From NCBI RefSeq assembly GCF_011758805.1, contig NZ_JAANOW010000003.1, forward strand, positions 186,001 through 250,000: a DNA stretch of 64,000 nucleotides. Reading direction: 5' to 3'. The notes under the pieces were generated by a model, which had not been told where the DNA came from, searched no databases, and saw nothing but the letters and a program-made list of their open reading frames with translations. Each line of letters begins with the position of its first letter. Position 1 is the stretch's first letter. Shown piece after piece: positions 46,501 to 58,712 of the stretch. The position numbers and the translations under genes are program-made. The DNA comes from Mycolicibacterium fluoranthenivorans. Its GTDB lineage: Bacteria; Actinomycetota; Actinomycetes; Mycobacteriales; Mycobacteriaceae.

Positions 46501-48400
46501 CGTACCAGTCCAACAGCGCCGGGTCGTCGACCGCGCTGCGTTCCACCACACGTTCCGGATCGGCACCCTGGAACAGCTTTTTGATGGGCACCTCGAGTTT
46601 CTTGCCGGTGCGGGTGTGCGGGATGCCAGGCGCCACGATGATCTCGTCGGGCACATGGCGCGGGGACACCTGCGAACGGATGGTCTGCTTGACCTTGTCC
46701 ACCAGCGCATCGTCGAGCTGCACCCCGTCGGCCAGCACCACGAACAACGGCATCCAGTATCCGCCGTCGGGCTGCTCGGCGCCGATCACCAGCGCCTCGG
46801 CGATCTCCGGCAGCCGTTCCACCGACTGGTAGATATCGGCACTGCCCATCCGGATCCCGTGCCGATTCAGCGTCGAATCGGATCGGCCGTGCACGATGAT
46901 GCTGCCGCGATCGGTGATGGTGATCCAGTCCCCGTGCCGCCACACCCCGGGGAACATCTCGAAATAGGCTTCGCGGTACCGGGTTCCGTCCGGATCGTTC
47001 CAGAATGCCACCGGCATGGACGGCAGCGGTTTGGTGATGACGAGCTCACCCACCTCACCGCGCACCGGCTTGCCGGACTCGTCCCAGGCATCCAAGGCCA
47101 CCCCCAGATAGGGCGCGGAGAGCTCCCCCGGCCACACCGGGACCGTCGGCACACCACCGATGAACGCCGACACCACATCGGTGCCGCCGCTGATGGAGGC
47201 GACCTGGACCTGCTCACCGACGTTGTCGCGCAACCACAACGCCGACGACGGTGGCAGCGACGAACCGGTGATTCCGACCGTCCTCAGCGCGGACAGATCA
47301 TGATCGGCGCGGGGTACCGCGCCGGCCTTGGCACAGCCGAGGACATAGCCGGGGCTGGTACCCAGCACGGTGACCCCGAGCCGGGCGGTCAGCTCCCAGA
47401 GGGTGTCCGGTGCAGGGTAGGACGGACTGCCGTCGTAGCAGACGATGGTGGCGCCCACCAGCAGGCCTGCCACCTGGAAGTTCCACATCATCCAGCTCGG
47501 GCTGGTGAACCAGAAGAACGTGTCATCTGGCCCGATATCGCTCTGCAGGGCAACGGCTTTCAGATGCTCGACGAGCACGCCGCCGTGACCGTGGATGATT
47601 CCCTTCGGCAGTCCCGTGGTCCCCGAGGAGAACAGAATCCACAGCGGGTGGTCGAAGTCCACGGCGGTGGTGGTCAGGGCATCAGGGCCGGGCGCGCTGA
47701 CCTCGGCCCAATCGAGGTAGTCAGCCGGGGTGGGTGCCAGCCGGGACACCGAAACGGTCGCCTTGAGGGTCGGCAGGCCGGCCCTCAGCTCGGCGACGTC
47801 GGCGCTCTTGTCGTGTGCTCTGCCGCCGAACCGGTAGCCGTCGGCGGTCACCAGCACCGCCGGTTCGAGCTGACCGAGCCGGTCCAGCGCCGCCTTGGCC
47901 GAGTAGTCCTGGCCGCAGGCACTCCAGACGGCACCGATACTGGCCGTCGCCAGGAACGCGATGACCGCTTCGGCAATATTGGGCAGATAGCCGACGACCC
48001 GGTCGCCGGGCCCCACCCCGAGGCCACGAAGGGTGGCCGCGAACGCGGCGGTGCGCCCGAGCAGCTCGGCCCAGGACAGTTCGGTGTCCGGCGCGTCCTC
48101 GCTGATGCACAGGATGGCCGGGCGGTCGGTGCGGGCCTGCCGGGCGATCTGATCGACGTAGTTCAGTACGGCGCCCGGGAACCATTGCGCCCCAGGCATA
48201 TCACTGTTTGCCAGCACGTCACCGGGTATCTCACCCAGCTCGAAGTACCGCCACAGCGCACCCCAGAAGGCGGCGGGCTCGTCGACCGACCACCGCCACA
48301 GAGCCGGATAGTCGGCCGGCCGGCCGGCGAAACGCGCGAAGTCGGTGATCCGCGCCGCCTCGATACCGGCCGCCGTCGGCTCCCACTGGGGTTCGGTCAT
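46481..48400 (-). CDS. Acetoacetyl-CoA synthetase
   Basis: 639 codons from ATG 48400, overlapping the SDR stop (ATGA). ACS-family ligase: SSGTTGLPKGIIHGHGG, FWFTSPSWMMWNFQVAGLL, SISGGTDVVSAFIGG, TLNRHGIRMGSADIYQ and TRTGKKLEVPIKKLFQG with the catalytic Lys. Known: acetoacetate + CoA + ATP to acetoacetyl-CoA + AMP + PPi. Last of a three-gene leftward unit (transporter, 3-hydroxybutyrate dehydrogenase, this gene), fitting ketone-body use. Confidence 0.9.
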   Translation of the reverse strand: MTEPQWEPTAAGIEAARITDFARFAGRPADYPALWRWSVDEPAAFWGALWRYFELGEIPGDVLANSDMPGAQWFPGAVLNYVDQIARQARTDRPAILCISEDAPDTELSWAELLGRTAAFAATLRGLGVGPGDRVVGYLPNIAEAVIAFLATASIGAVWSACGQDYSAKAALDRLGQLEPAVLVTADGYRFGGRAHDKSADVAELRAGLPTLKATVSVSRLAPTPADYLDWAEVSAPGPDALTTTAVDFDHPLWILFSSGTTGLPKGIIHGHGGVLVEHLKAVALQSDIGPDDTFFWFTSPSWMMWNFQVAGLLVGATIVCYDGSPSYPAPDTLWELTARLGVTVLGTSPGYVLGCAKAGAVPRADHDLSALRTVGITGSSLPPSSALWLRDNVGEQVQVASISGGTDVVSAFIGGVPTVPVWPGELSAPYLGVALDAWDESGKPVRGEVGELVITKPLPSMPVAFWNDPDGTRYREAYFEMFPGVWRHGDWITITDRGSIIVHGRSDSTLNRHGIRMGSADIYQSVERLPEIAEALVIGAEQPDGGYWMPLFVVLADGVQLDDALVDKVKQTIRSQVSPRHVPDEIIVAPGIPHTRTGKKLEVPIKKLFQGADPERVVERSAVDDPALLDWYVTQRRT

Positions 48401-49143
48401 CGGGCGCTCCACCCGCCGTCCATCGTGTAGGACGCGCCCGTCACCATGCCCGCGTGCGGACCGGCCAACCACCCCACCAGCGCGGCCACCTCTTCGGGTT
48501 CGACCAGACGTTTGATGGCGCTCTCCTTCAACATGATCTGCTCCATGACCTGTTGCTCATCGATGCCGTGGGTGCGGGCCTGATCGGCGATCTGCTTGTC
48601 CACCAACGCCGTCCGCACATAGCCGGGGTTCACGCAGTTGCTGGTGACACCATGCTGCCCACCTTCCAGGGCGGTCACCTTGGACAGTCCCTCGAGCGCG
48701 TGCTTGGCCGTCACGTACGCGACCTTATATTCCGAGGCGCGCAACCCGTGCACCGACGACAGATTGATGATGCGACCGAACCCCTGGGCGTACATATGCG
48801 GCAGGGCGGCACGAACCAGCAGGAAGGGCACCTCGGTCATCAGGGTGAGCAGCATGCGGAAGGCCGCGGGCGGGAACTCGGCGATGGGCGCAACCTGCTG
48901 CACGCCCGCATTGTTCACCAGGATGTCGGCCTGCAACGTCAGGCTCTCCAGCGCGGCGACGTCGAGCAGATCCACCTGCCACGCCGTCCCACCGATCTCG
49001 TCGGCCAGTGCCGCAGCACCCTCGCCGTCCCGATCGGCGACGGTGACATGGGCGCCGCGTGCGGCGAGCTCGCGGGAGCAGGCCGCGCCGATACCACTCG
49101 CCCCGCCGGTGACCAGTGCCGTTCGACCGGACAGCTCACTCAT
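48397..49143 (-). CDS. 3-hydroxybutyrate dehydrogenase (SDR)
   Basis: 248 codons from ATG 49143, overlapping the MFS stop. Cofactor loop TGGASGIGAACS, NNAGVQQVAPI, NLSSVHGLRAS and YVTAKHALEGLSK, all typical of 3-hydroxybutyrate dehydrogenases. The open frame upstream is a shadow of the MFS gene. Known: D-3-hydroxybutyrate + NAD+ to acetoacetate + NADH, feeding acetoacetyl-CoA synthetase. Confidence 0.88.
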   Translation of the reverse strand: MSELSGRTALVTGGASGIGAACSRELAARGAHVTVADRDGEGAAALADEIGGTAWQVDLLDVAALESLTLQADILVNNAGVQQVAPIAEFPPAAFRMLLTLMTEVPFLLVRAALPHMYAQGFGRIINLSSVHGLRASEYKVAYVTAKHALEGLSKVTALEGGQHGVTSNCVNPGYVRTALVDKQIADQARTHGIDEQQVMEQIMLKESAIKRLVEPEEVAALVGWLAGPHAGMVTGASYTMDGGWSAR

Positions 49144-50492
49144 GCACGCATCCCGGCGATCTCGCGCGCGTCGGCGTCGTCGAGGGTCCGCAGGTCGATA
49201 CCGTTGGTCTCCCGGCTGTAGAGCACCGCGATCAACGTGATGCCGCACGCGGCGGCCAGGTAGATCGAGATCGGCACCGGCGAGTCGTAGAGCTCCAGCA
49301 GTTTCACCGCGATCAGCGGAGCGAGCGAGCCCGCCACGATGGAGGTCACCTGATAGCCCAGGGACACACCGGAATACCGCATCCGGGTCGGGAACATCTC
49401 GGCCATGATGGCCGGCTGCGGCGCGTACATGAGGGCGTGGATCATCAGGCCGAGCGTGATCGCCGCGGTGACGATCAGGTAGTTGCCGCTGTTCATCATC
49501 GGGAAGGCGAAGAAGCCCCACGTGCCACCCAGCACCGCGCCCACCATGTACACCGGGCGGCGGCCGAACCGGTCGGCCAGATGGCCCACCAAGGGCACCA
49601 CGGCGAAGTGCACGGCGTGCGCGACCAGCAGGTACCACAGGATCGAACTGGTGTCCGCACCCACCGACACCTTCAGATAGGTGATGGAGAACGTGACGAC
49701 CAGGTAGTACATGATGTTCTCGCCGAACCGCAGGCCCATCGCGGTGAACACGCCACGCGGGTAGCGCTTGAGCACCTCGACGACGCTGAACGAGGTGGCC
49801 TTGATGCGTTCGGCCTCCTCCTGCGCCTCCACGAATATCGGTGCATCGGTGACCTTGGTGCGGATGTAATAGCCGATCAGCACGACCACCGCCGACAGCC
49901 AGAACGCGACCCGCCAACCCCAGGCCAGGAACGCTGCGTCCGACAGTGTCGAGGTCAGCACCAGCAGCACGACGGTGGCAAGCATGTTGCCCACCGGCAC
50001 GCCGGCCTGCGGCCAACTGGCCCAGAAGCCGCGGCTGCGGTCGGGACTGTGTTCGGCGACCAGCAGGATCGCCCCACCCCATTCACCGCCGACCGCGAAG
50101 CCCTGGATGAACCGCAGTGTCACCAGCAGAGCCGGCGCCCAGTAACCGATCTGCCCGAACGTGGGCAGGCAGCCCATCAGGAAGGTCGCGGCACCGACGA
50201 GCAGCAGGGAGAACTGCAGCAGTTTCTTGCGCCCGAACTTGTCGCCGTAATGGCCGAACACGATGCCGCCGAGTGGGCGGGCCACGAAGCCCACCGCATA
50301 GGTGGCGAAGGCCAGGAAGATCGCGTTGAGCTCGCTGGTCGTCTCGGCGAAGAAGACCTTGCTGAACACCAGCGTCGCCGCGGTGCCGTACAGGAAGAAC
50401 TCGTACCACTCCACGACCGTGCCGGCCATGGATGCGGTCACGACGCGCTTCAGACCGGTCGTCGGGGCGGAATTGTGATCGGCAGCACACAT
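49140..50492 (-). CDS. MHS-type major facilitator (metabolite:H+ symporter)
   Basis: 450 codons, about twelve membrane segments. MHS/MFS signatures VVEWYEFFLYGTAA near residue 27, RPLGGIVFGHYGDKFGRKK (in parts) and RFIQGFAVGGEWGGA. Relatives move alpha-ketoglutarate, shikimate, proline betaine or organic acids. First gene of the ketone-body operon; a divergent LysR gene lies 74 bases away and probably controls it. Likely cargo: 3-hydroxybutyrate or acetoacetate (inferred). Confidence 0.87.
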   Translation of the reverse strand: MCAADHNSAPTTGLKRVVTASMAGTVVEWYEFFLYGTAATLVFSKVFFAETTSELNAIFLAFATYAVGFVARPLGGIVFGHYGDKFGRKKLLQFSLLLVGAATFLMGCLPTFGQIGYWAPALLVTLRFIQGFAVGGEWGGAILLVAEHSPDRSRGFWASWPQAGVPVGNMLATVVLLVLTSTLSDAAFLAWGWRVAFWLSAVVVLIGYYIRTKVTDAPIFVEAQEEAERIKATSFSVVEVLKRYPRGVFTAMGLRFGENIMYYLVVTFSITYLKVSVGADTSSILWYLLVAHAVHFAVVPLVGHLADRFGRRPVYMVGAVLGGTWGFFAFPMMNSGNYLIVTAAITLGLMIHALMYAPQPAIMAEMFPTRMRYSGVSLGYQVTSIVAGSLAPLIAVKLLELYDSPVPISIYLAAACGITLIAVLYSRETNGIDLRTLDDADAREIAGMRA

Positions 50493-50549
50493 AGGGGTGA
50501 GTATTCATGCACGTCACGATCGAAACAATGGTCAGATGCGCAGGACGCG

Positions 50550-50565
50550 TCTGCAAAACTGCAGA
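50550..50565. promoter_or_regulatory. Candidate LysR-type operator
   Basis: TCTGCA-AAAC-TGCAGA is a perfect 6-base inverted repeat ending one base before the LysR ATG (50567), in the 74-base divergent promoter region with the MHS transporter. Confidence 0.45.
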
Positions 50566-50566
50566 T

Positions 50567-51466
50567 ATGGGACTGCCGAGCGCCGATGATCTGTTGATCC
50601 TGCTGGCCGTCGGGCGGACCGGGCGCTACGTCACCGCGGCCGAACACCTCGGGATCAACCACACCACCATCTCGCGCCGCATCGCCGCCCTCGAGGAGGC
50701 GATCGGCGCCCGGGTCCTCACCCGCGTCGGCGGCAGCTGGGAACTCACCGACCGCGGGCGGGAGGTGCTCGCCGCCGCAGAAGCCGTCGAGACCGCGGTG
50801 CAGTCGTTGAGCGGCTCCCCCGGCCAGTCGCCCACGCTGGCCGGTGTCGTACGGATCTCGGCGACCGATGGCTTCAGCGCCTACATCGCCGCACCCGCGG
50901 CCGCCCAGGTCCAGCGCCACCATCCGAAAGTCGCCGTCGAGATCGTCGCCGCCACCCGGCGCGCCAGCCAACAACGTTCCGGCGTCGACATCGAGATCGT
51001 GGTCGGGGCGCCCACCGTGCGCCGGGCGCTCGCCATCCGGCTCGGCGACTACTGCCTGGGCCTCTACGGGTCGCGCGACTACCTCGCCGAACGCGGCACG
51101 CCGACCTCCGTCGACGAGGTCGTGGATCATCCGCTGGTCTACTTCATCGATTCGATGCTGCAGGTCGACGACCTCGATCTGGCCGCGAATTTCGCACCGG
51201 CCACCCAGGAGTCGATCTCGTCGACCAACGTCTTCGTCCACGTGGAGGCCACCCGTGCCGCCGCCGGCCTCGGCCTGTTGCCGTGTTTCATGGCCGACCG
51301 CTGGCCCGACCTCGTTCGTGTGCTCCCCGAAGCGGTTTCGCCGCGGCTGACCTACTGGCTCGTCACTCGGGCCGAGACCTTACGCAGGCCCGAGGTGTCC
51401 GCCGTGGTCGAGGCGATCCGCCGGCAGATGGCCGACCAGCACGACATCCTGCTCGGTGCGCCGTGA
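50567..51466 (+). CDS. LysR-family regulator of the ketone-body operon
   Basis: 299 codons from ATG 50567 (MGLPSADDLLILLAVG); an earlier ATG at 50507 would make the leader part of the protein and remove space for the promoter. N-terminal HTH (GRYVTAAEHLGINHTTISRRI, in parts) and a periplasmic-binding-type effector domain. Divergently transcribed from the transporter gene, the standard arrangement for LysR control. Confidence 0.87.
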   Translation: MGLPSADDLLILLAVGRTGRYVTAAEHLGINHTTISRRIAALEEAIGARVLTRVGGSWELTDRGREVLAAAEAVETAVQSLSGSPGQSPTLAGVVRISATDGFSAYIAAPAAAQVQRHHPKVAVEIVAATRRASQQRSGVDIEIVVGAPTVRRALAIRLGDYCLGLYGSRDYLAERGTPTSVDEVVDHPLVYFIDSMLQVDDLDLAANFAPATQESISSTNVFVHVEATRAAAGLGLLPCFMADRWPDLVRVLPEAVSPRLTYWLVTRAETLRRPEVSAVVEAIRRQMADQHDILLGAP

Positions 51467-51510
51467 GCGAAACGCTTGTCGTTGCCCGCGTCACCTGATG
51501 CAGTGATGTC

Positions 51511-52284
51511 ATGCCCTTCCTCGAATCCGGCGACACCCGCGCCTACTACCGGCATTGGGCCGCAAGCGATCCCCGCGCCGCCCTCGTCTTCCTGCACGGC
51601 TTCGGTGAGCACACCGGCCTGTACCACCGGTACGGTTTCACGCTGAATGCCGCCGGGATCGATCTGTGGGCGGTGGATCAGCGCGGTCACGGGCTCAGCC
51701 CGGGTCCGCGCGGGAACTTCGGCACGTTGGCCGACAGCTCGGCGCTGGGTGAGGAACTGACCGCGATCGTCGAGCGGAACCGGCCGGGCCTGCCGCTGAT
51801 CGCGGCCGGGCACTCATTCGGTGCGGTGGTCACCCTGCTGCGGGTACTGGAGCAGCCCGACCGCTATCGCGCGGCGGTGGTCTCCGGTGCGCCGCTGATC
51901 CCCATCCCCGAATTGCTGGACACCGACTCCGAATTCGATCTCGACCCCAGCTGGCTGTCCGGCGACGCGTTCTACGTCGACTCATTGGAGAACGACCCGC
52001 TGGCATTCGTCGACGCCGATGGCGCACCGCTCGCCCGCGCCCTCGATGCGGCCTGGGACCGGTTCGGTACCGAACTGCCTGCGCTGGCGGTGCCGACCCT
52101 CGCGGTGCACGGCACCGCCGACCCCATCGCGCCGATCGGCCCGGTGCGGACCTATGCCGAACAGATCGGCCCGCTACGCCTCGCCGAGTTCGCCGGGGCA
52201 CACCACGATGTGCTCAACGAGACCGTGCACCGCGAGGTGGCCGCCACGGTGATCGACTTCGTGGGGACGCATATCGACAACTGA
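51511..52284 (+). CDS. Alpha/beta hydrolase, monoacylglycerol lipase-like
   Basis: 257 codons. Oxyanion HGFGEHTG, then DQRGHGLSPGPRG, nucleophile Ser102 in AGHSFGAV, acid in HGTADPIAP and His in GAHHDVLNE. Matches the monoacylglycerol-lipase branch of the fold. It starts 44 bases after the LysR gene and may be cotranscribed. Substrate: probably a short or medium acyl ester. Confidence 0.83.
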   Translation: MPFLESGDTRAYYRHWAASDPRAALVFLHGFGEHTGLYHRYGFTLNAAGIDLWAVDQRGHGLSPGPRGNFGTLADSSALGEELTAIVERNRPGLPLIAAGHSFGAVVTLLRVLEQPDRYRAAVVSGAPLIPIPELLDTDSEFDLDPSWLSGDAFYVDSLENDPLAFVDADGAPLARALDAAWDRFGTELPALAVPTLAVHGTADPIAPIGPVRTYAEQIGPLRLAEFAGAHHDVLNETVHREVAATVIDFVGTHIDN

Positions 52285-52313
52285 GCGCGGCCGAGATGGC
52301 ATCCTGTAGCGCG

Positions 52314-53306
52314 ATGGCACTCGGATTGAGCAAGGGCGCGCAACGCACCCTGGTGAAGTTGTTGGCTGCGGCGGCGCTGATCGCCACTGTGCTCGGCGGA
52401 TTCGCGGCGTGTCTGTTCACGCTCGGGATGCCCGGTAAGGAAGCCGAAGCCCCGAAAGCCGGCCCCGTCCTGAACGGCTCGTTCAAGGTCGAGATCGGCC
52501 CGATCGCCACCCCGGACGGCAAGCCGGTCGCGGGTACCGCGCGCACCGAGACATGGGTGGCACGATCCACCTGCCGTGAGGGCGGCCCCTGCGTGGCCAC
52601 CGTGGCGATCATCGACCCGCGCAAGCCCGACGCTCCCGCGTCGGACAACCTGGTGTTCGACTATGTCGACGGCGACTGGCTGATGGTTCGCGAAGCACCC
52701 GACAAGTGCAAGGTCGGCGATGTCGAGGTCGACGCGCAGGGCTGGACGATCATCAAACTGAAGGCCCGCATCGACGGTTCCTTCGAAGGCGAGTACACCT
52801 GGGCCACCGCACCACCACTGTGCGCCAACAAACGCGCCATGGCCCTGGCCCCCACCCGCGGTGCGGACAACAGCACCCAGCCTCCGGATCCCGCGGCCGA
52901 GCCACCCCTCAAGACCGCGCCTGGCGCGGCATTGCGGGGCACCTACGTCTACACCCAGACCTACCCCCAGACCGGTGAGGTGTTCCCGGCACACACCTAC
53001 AACGCGACGACGTTCTGCCTGCGCACCGGCGACCGCTGCATCTCCCTGATGACGAGCCCCGATACCCACAATCTGTTCGTGATGATCTACGGCGACGGCC
53101 ATTTCACCGCCAACTTCCCCGATGGGGATGCGCACTGCACCGACAACATCGGCAAAGTGCGGCAGTCCTCGCGTGATGACCTGCCGTTGCCGCAGGGCCC
53201 GCAGGACCCGCTGCTGGGTCTGGTCGGAAAGTCGTATCAGGACTACACCGGCGACTGCCCGGCCAAGGTCGAGCTCGACGTCACGCTTTCGCGCACGGGA
53301 GATTAG
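52314..53306 (+). CDS. Exported or membrane-anchored hypothetical protein
   Basis: 330 codons from ATG 52314 (MALGLSKGAQRTLVKLL); an ATG at 52296 adds six residues. Residues about 14-38 form a single membrane segment or uncleaved signal. The rest is polar with eight or more Cys and two similar halves (GPVLNGSFKVEIG..., and LRGTYVYTQTYPQTG...), each carrying a Cys pair (CREGGPC, CLRTGDRC). No family recognised. It ends 25 bases before the hsaB stop, convergent with the hsa operon. Confidence 0.75.
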   Translation: MALGLSKGAQRTLVKLLAAAALIATVLGGFAACLFTLGMPGKEAEAPKAGPVLNGSFKVEIGPIATPDGKPVAGTARTETWVARSTCREGGPCVATVAIIDPRKPDAPASDNLVFDYVDGDWLMVREAPDKCKVGDVEVDAQGWTIIKLKARIDGSFEGEYTWATAPPLCANKRAMALAPTRGADNSTQPPDPAAEPPLKTAPGAALRGTYVYTQTYPQTGEVFPAHTYNATTFCLRTGDRCISLMTSPDTHNLFVMIYGDGHFTANFPDGDAHCTDNIGKVRQSSRDDLPLPQGPQDPLLGLVGKSYQDYTGDCPAKVELDVTLSRTGD

Positions 53307-53330
53307 ACGGAGATGCGCATGCTCGCGCCA

Positions 53331-53897
53331 CTACAGCCAGGTGTCTGAGGTGGTGGCGGTGAGGAACGCCTCCAGATCGTCGCGCCACTGCGCCGGGGTG
53401 TTCTTGTCCGGTTCTATCCCGGTGTACTCGCCGCGGTAGAACAGCAGCGGACGGGGCTTGATCGCCTGGGGTTCGGACATCGACTGCACCGCACCGAAGA
53501 CCACGAAATGGTCCCCGCCGTCGTGCACCGAAGCCACCGTGCAGTCGATGTGCGCCAGCGTGCCGTCGAGCACCGGTGAACCCAGTTCGGAAGGCTTCCA
53601 GTCGATTCCGGCAAACTTGTCCGGGGCTTTCGAACCGAACTGGGCCGATACGTGCTGCTGGTTCTCGTGCAGCATGTTGACGCAGAACCGGCCGCTGGCC
53701 TCGATCGCCTGCCAGGCCCGCGACTGTTTGGTGGGACAGAACAGCACCAGCGGAGGATCCAGCGACAGTGCGGCGAAGGACTGGCAGGCGAAACCGATCG
53801 GCACGTCGTCGTGGACCGTGGTGATCACGGTGACGCCGGTACAGAACTGCCCCAGCACATGACGGAAGGTGCGCGGGTCGATCGGCTGAACGCCCAT
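53331..53897 (-). CDS. hsaB: HsaB, flavin reductase of 3-HSA hydroxylase
   Basis: 188 codons from ATG 53897 (MGVQPIDPRTFRHVLG), two bases after the hsaC stop; upstream frame overlaps hsaC. FMN-reductase fold: GVTVITTVHDDVPIGFACQSF, LVLFCPTKQSRAW, GRFCVNML, HIDCTVASVHDGGDH. Matches Rv3567c. Known: supplies reduced flavin to HsaA. Last gene of hsaA-hsaD-hsaC-hsaB. Confidence 0.94.
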   Translation of the reverse strand: MGVQPIDPRTFRHVLGQFCTGVTVITTVHDDVPIGFACQSFAALSLDPPLVLFCPTKQSRAWQAIEASGRFCVNMLHENQQHVSAQFGSKAPDKFAGIDWKPSELGSPVLDGTLAHIDCTVASVHDGGDHFVVFGAVQSMSEPQAIKPRPLLFYRGEYTGIEPDKNTPAQWRDDLEAFLTATTSDTWL

Positions 53898-53899
53898 GG

Positions 53900-56859
<2,960 letters not shown>

Positions 56860-56900
56860 TGAATTGCCTCCTGGATCGAGATCCACCACTAGACAGAGAT

Positions 56901-56914
56901 TAGAACACGTTACG
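56901..56914 (-). promoter_or_regulatory. Probable KstR operator before hsaA
   Basis: On the minus strand CGTAACGTGTTCTA matches TnnAACnnGTTnnA at all but the first position. It lies 42 bases before the hsaA GTG in the 151-base divergent spacer with kshB. Confidence 0.65.
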
Positions 56915-56968
56915 ATTTGTGTCGAGCAGGGCATTGATTCAGCGGCTGGACCTGCACAAGTTCGTTTT

Positions 56969-56982
56969 TGTAACATGTTCTA
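56969..56982 (+). promoter_or_regulatory. KstR operator before kshB
   Basis: TGTAACATGTTCTA matches TnnAACnnGTTnnA exactly and ends 28 bases before the kshB GTG. Confidence 0.82.
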
Positions 56983-57010
56983 GTTATCGGGGTGAGGAGA
57001 GGGGTCCACT

Positions 57011-58096
57011 GTGGCGGATGAGCCGCGGAGCGGCGTGACGGATGAGCCGCTGGGCAGTCACGTGCTCGAACTGCAGGTGACCCGGGTCGTGGAGGAGACC
57101 GCGGATGCGCGGTCGCTGGTGTTCGCAGTGCCGGAAGGCAGCACGGTCCCGGCCGACCGCTTGCGGTACGCACCGGGCCAGTTCCTGACGTTGCGCGTCC
57201 CCAGCGACCGGACCGGGTCGGTGGCCCGCTGCTATTCGCTGTCGAGTTCGCCGTTCACCGGTGACGAGCTGACCGTCACGGTGAAGCGCACCGCGCAGGG
57301 GTACGCATCGAACTGGTTGTGCGACAACGCCCATGCCGGTATGCGGATGCACGTGCTGGCCCCGTCGGGCACCTTCGTCCCCAAGACCCTGGACACCGAT
57401 TTCCTGCTGCTGGCGGCCGGCAGCGGTATCACCCCGATGCTGGCGATCTGCAAATCGGCACTGTCGGAAGGCGCCGGCCGGGTGGTGCTGGTGTACGCCA
57501 ACCGCGACGAGAACTCGGTCATCTTCGGTGCCACGCTGCGTGAGCTGTCCGCCAAATATCCGGATCGGCTGACGGTGATCCACTGGCTGGAGACGGTGCA
57601 AGGCCTGCCCAGCGCCACGACTCTGGCCGGACTGGTGGGCCCGTACGCCGGGCACGACGCCTTCATCTGTGGGCCGGGACCCTTCATGACCGCCGCCGAG
57701 GAAGCCCTCAAGGCCGCGGGCGCCGACCGCATTCACATCGAGGTGTTCAAGTCATTGGACTCCGACCCGTTCGCACGCGTCGTGCTCGACGTGGGAGATT
57801 CCGACAGCAGCGATGAAGGTCCGGCCACCGCGGTGGTGACCCTGGACGGCACCACCCACGAGGTGGCCTGGCCGCGCCGGGCAAAGCTGCTCGACGTGCT
57901 GCTCGACAAGGGGCTGGATGCCCCGTTCTCCTGCCGGGAGGGCCACTGCGGGGCCTGCGCGGTGGTCAAGAAATCCGGTGACGTCGAGATGCAGATCAAC
58001 GACGTGCTGGAACCGTCCGATCTGGCGGAAGGGCTGATCCTGGCGTGCCAGGCGCTGCCCACCTCGGATTCCGTGGAAGTCACCTACGACGAATAG
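57011..58096 (+). CDS. kshB: KshB, reductase of 3-ketosteroid 9-alpha-hydroxylase
   Basis: 361 codons from GTG 57011; GAGGAGAGG lies just upstream. FAD domain (YSLSSSPFTGDEL), NAD domain (LAAGSGITPMLAI, CGPGPFM) and a C-terminal plant-type 2Fe-2S domain with Cys308, Cys313, Cys316 (CREGHCGAC) and Cys346. Matches Rv3571. Known: passes electrons from NADH to the KshA oxygenase, which is not in this window. Adjacent to hsaA on a KstR-regulated divergent promoter. Confidence 0.94.
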   Translation: MADEPRSGVTDEPLGSHVLELQVTRVVEETADARSLVFAVPEGSTVPADRLRYAPGQFLTLRVPSDRTGSVARCYSLSSSPFTGDELTVTVKRTAQGYASNWLCDNAHAGMRMHVLAPSGTFVPKTLDTDFLLLAAGSGITPMLAICKSALSEGAGRVVLVYANRDENSVIFGATLRELSAKYPDRLTVIHWLETVQGLPSATTLAGLVGPYAGHDAFICGPGPFMTAAEEALKAAGADRIHIEVFKSLDSDPFARVVLDVGDSDSSDEGPATAVVTLDGTTHEVAWPRRAKLLDVLLDKGLDAPFSCREGHCGACAVVKKSGDVEMQINDVLEPSDLAEGLILACQALPTSDSVEVTYDE

Positions 58097-58139
58097 CGCC
58101 CGGGCTAACATCTGCCGGACCGACCACAGGGAGTTTGCC

Positions 58140-58712
58140 GTGAAGAAGTTCGCAGGAGTGCTCGCGGCCGCGTGTTCGGTCGCCGCGCTCAACAGTCCGG
58201 TGGCCGCCGCCGGGGTGAACACCGCGACGACGTCCATACCGACACCCAACGGCACCGTCGAGATGCACGTCACCGCCAACTGCGCGGGCGGCGAGGGCCG
58301 GTGCTTCTTCAACACCCAGGTCAACCTGCTGACGCCGGACGGCCCCGTCGGACTGCCCGGGGACACCTGGGCCCGGCAGACCGTCACGGTCCGCAGCACC
58401 GACCGCGACGTCTATCAGAACGCCTGGTACAGCGCCCCGGCCGGCATGCCGCGGGAACTCAAGGGCGCCAACCACGACAACGTGCTGTCCAAGGCCTACA
58501 AGTCGATCACCGACTATCAGATCTCGGTGACCTACTTCGGCGGTGGCCCGATGGAGCGTTTCGCGGTCGACGGCGACTCGGTACAAACCGACTGGCGCAC
58601 CGGCCAGCCCAACCTGAAAGCCGGATTCATCGTGTGCTCGGACATCCAGGTGGTATTCGGCGGGGTGAATGTGACCACCCCGAGCGCCTGCGCGCAGACC
58701 ACCTTCAGCTGA
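58140..58712 (+). CDS. Secreted protein next to kshB (Rv3572-like)
   Basis: 190 codons from GTG 58140. Signal peptide MKKFAGVLAAACSVAALNSPVAAAG. The mature part contains HVTANCAGGEGRCFFNTQ and ends SACAQTTFS, with four Cys that could form two disulfides. Its place after kshB matches Rv3572, a hypothetical secreted protein. Function unknown. Its stop overlaps that of the SRPBCC gene through TCAGCTGA. Confidence 0.8.
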   Translation: MKKFAGVLAAACSVAALNSPVAAAGVNTATTSIPTPNGTVEMHVTANCAGGEGRCFFNTQVNLLTPDGPVGLPGDTWARQTVTVRSTDRDVYQNAWYSAPAGMPRELKGANHDNVLSKAYKSITDYQISVTYFGGGPMERFAVDGDSVQTDWRTGQPNLKAGFIVCSDIQVVFGGVNVTTPSACAQTTFS

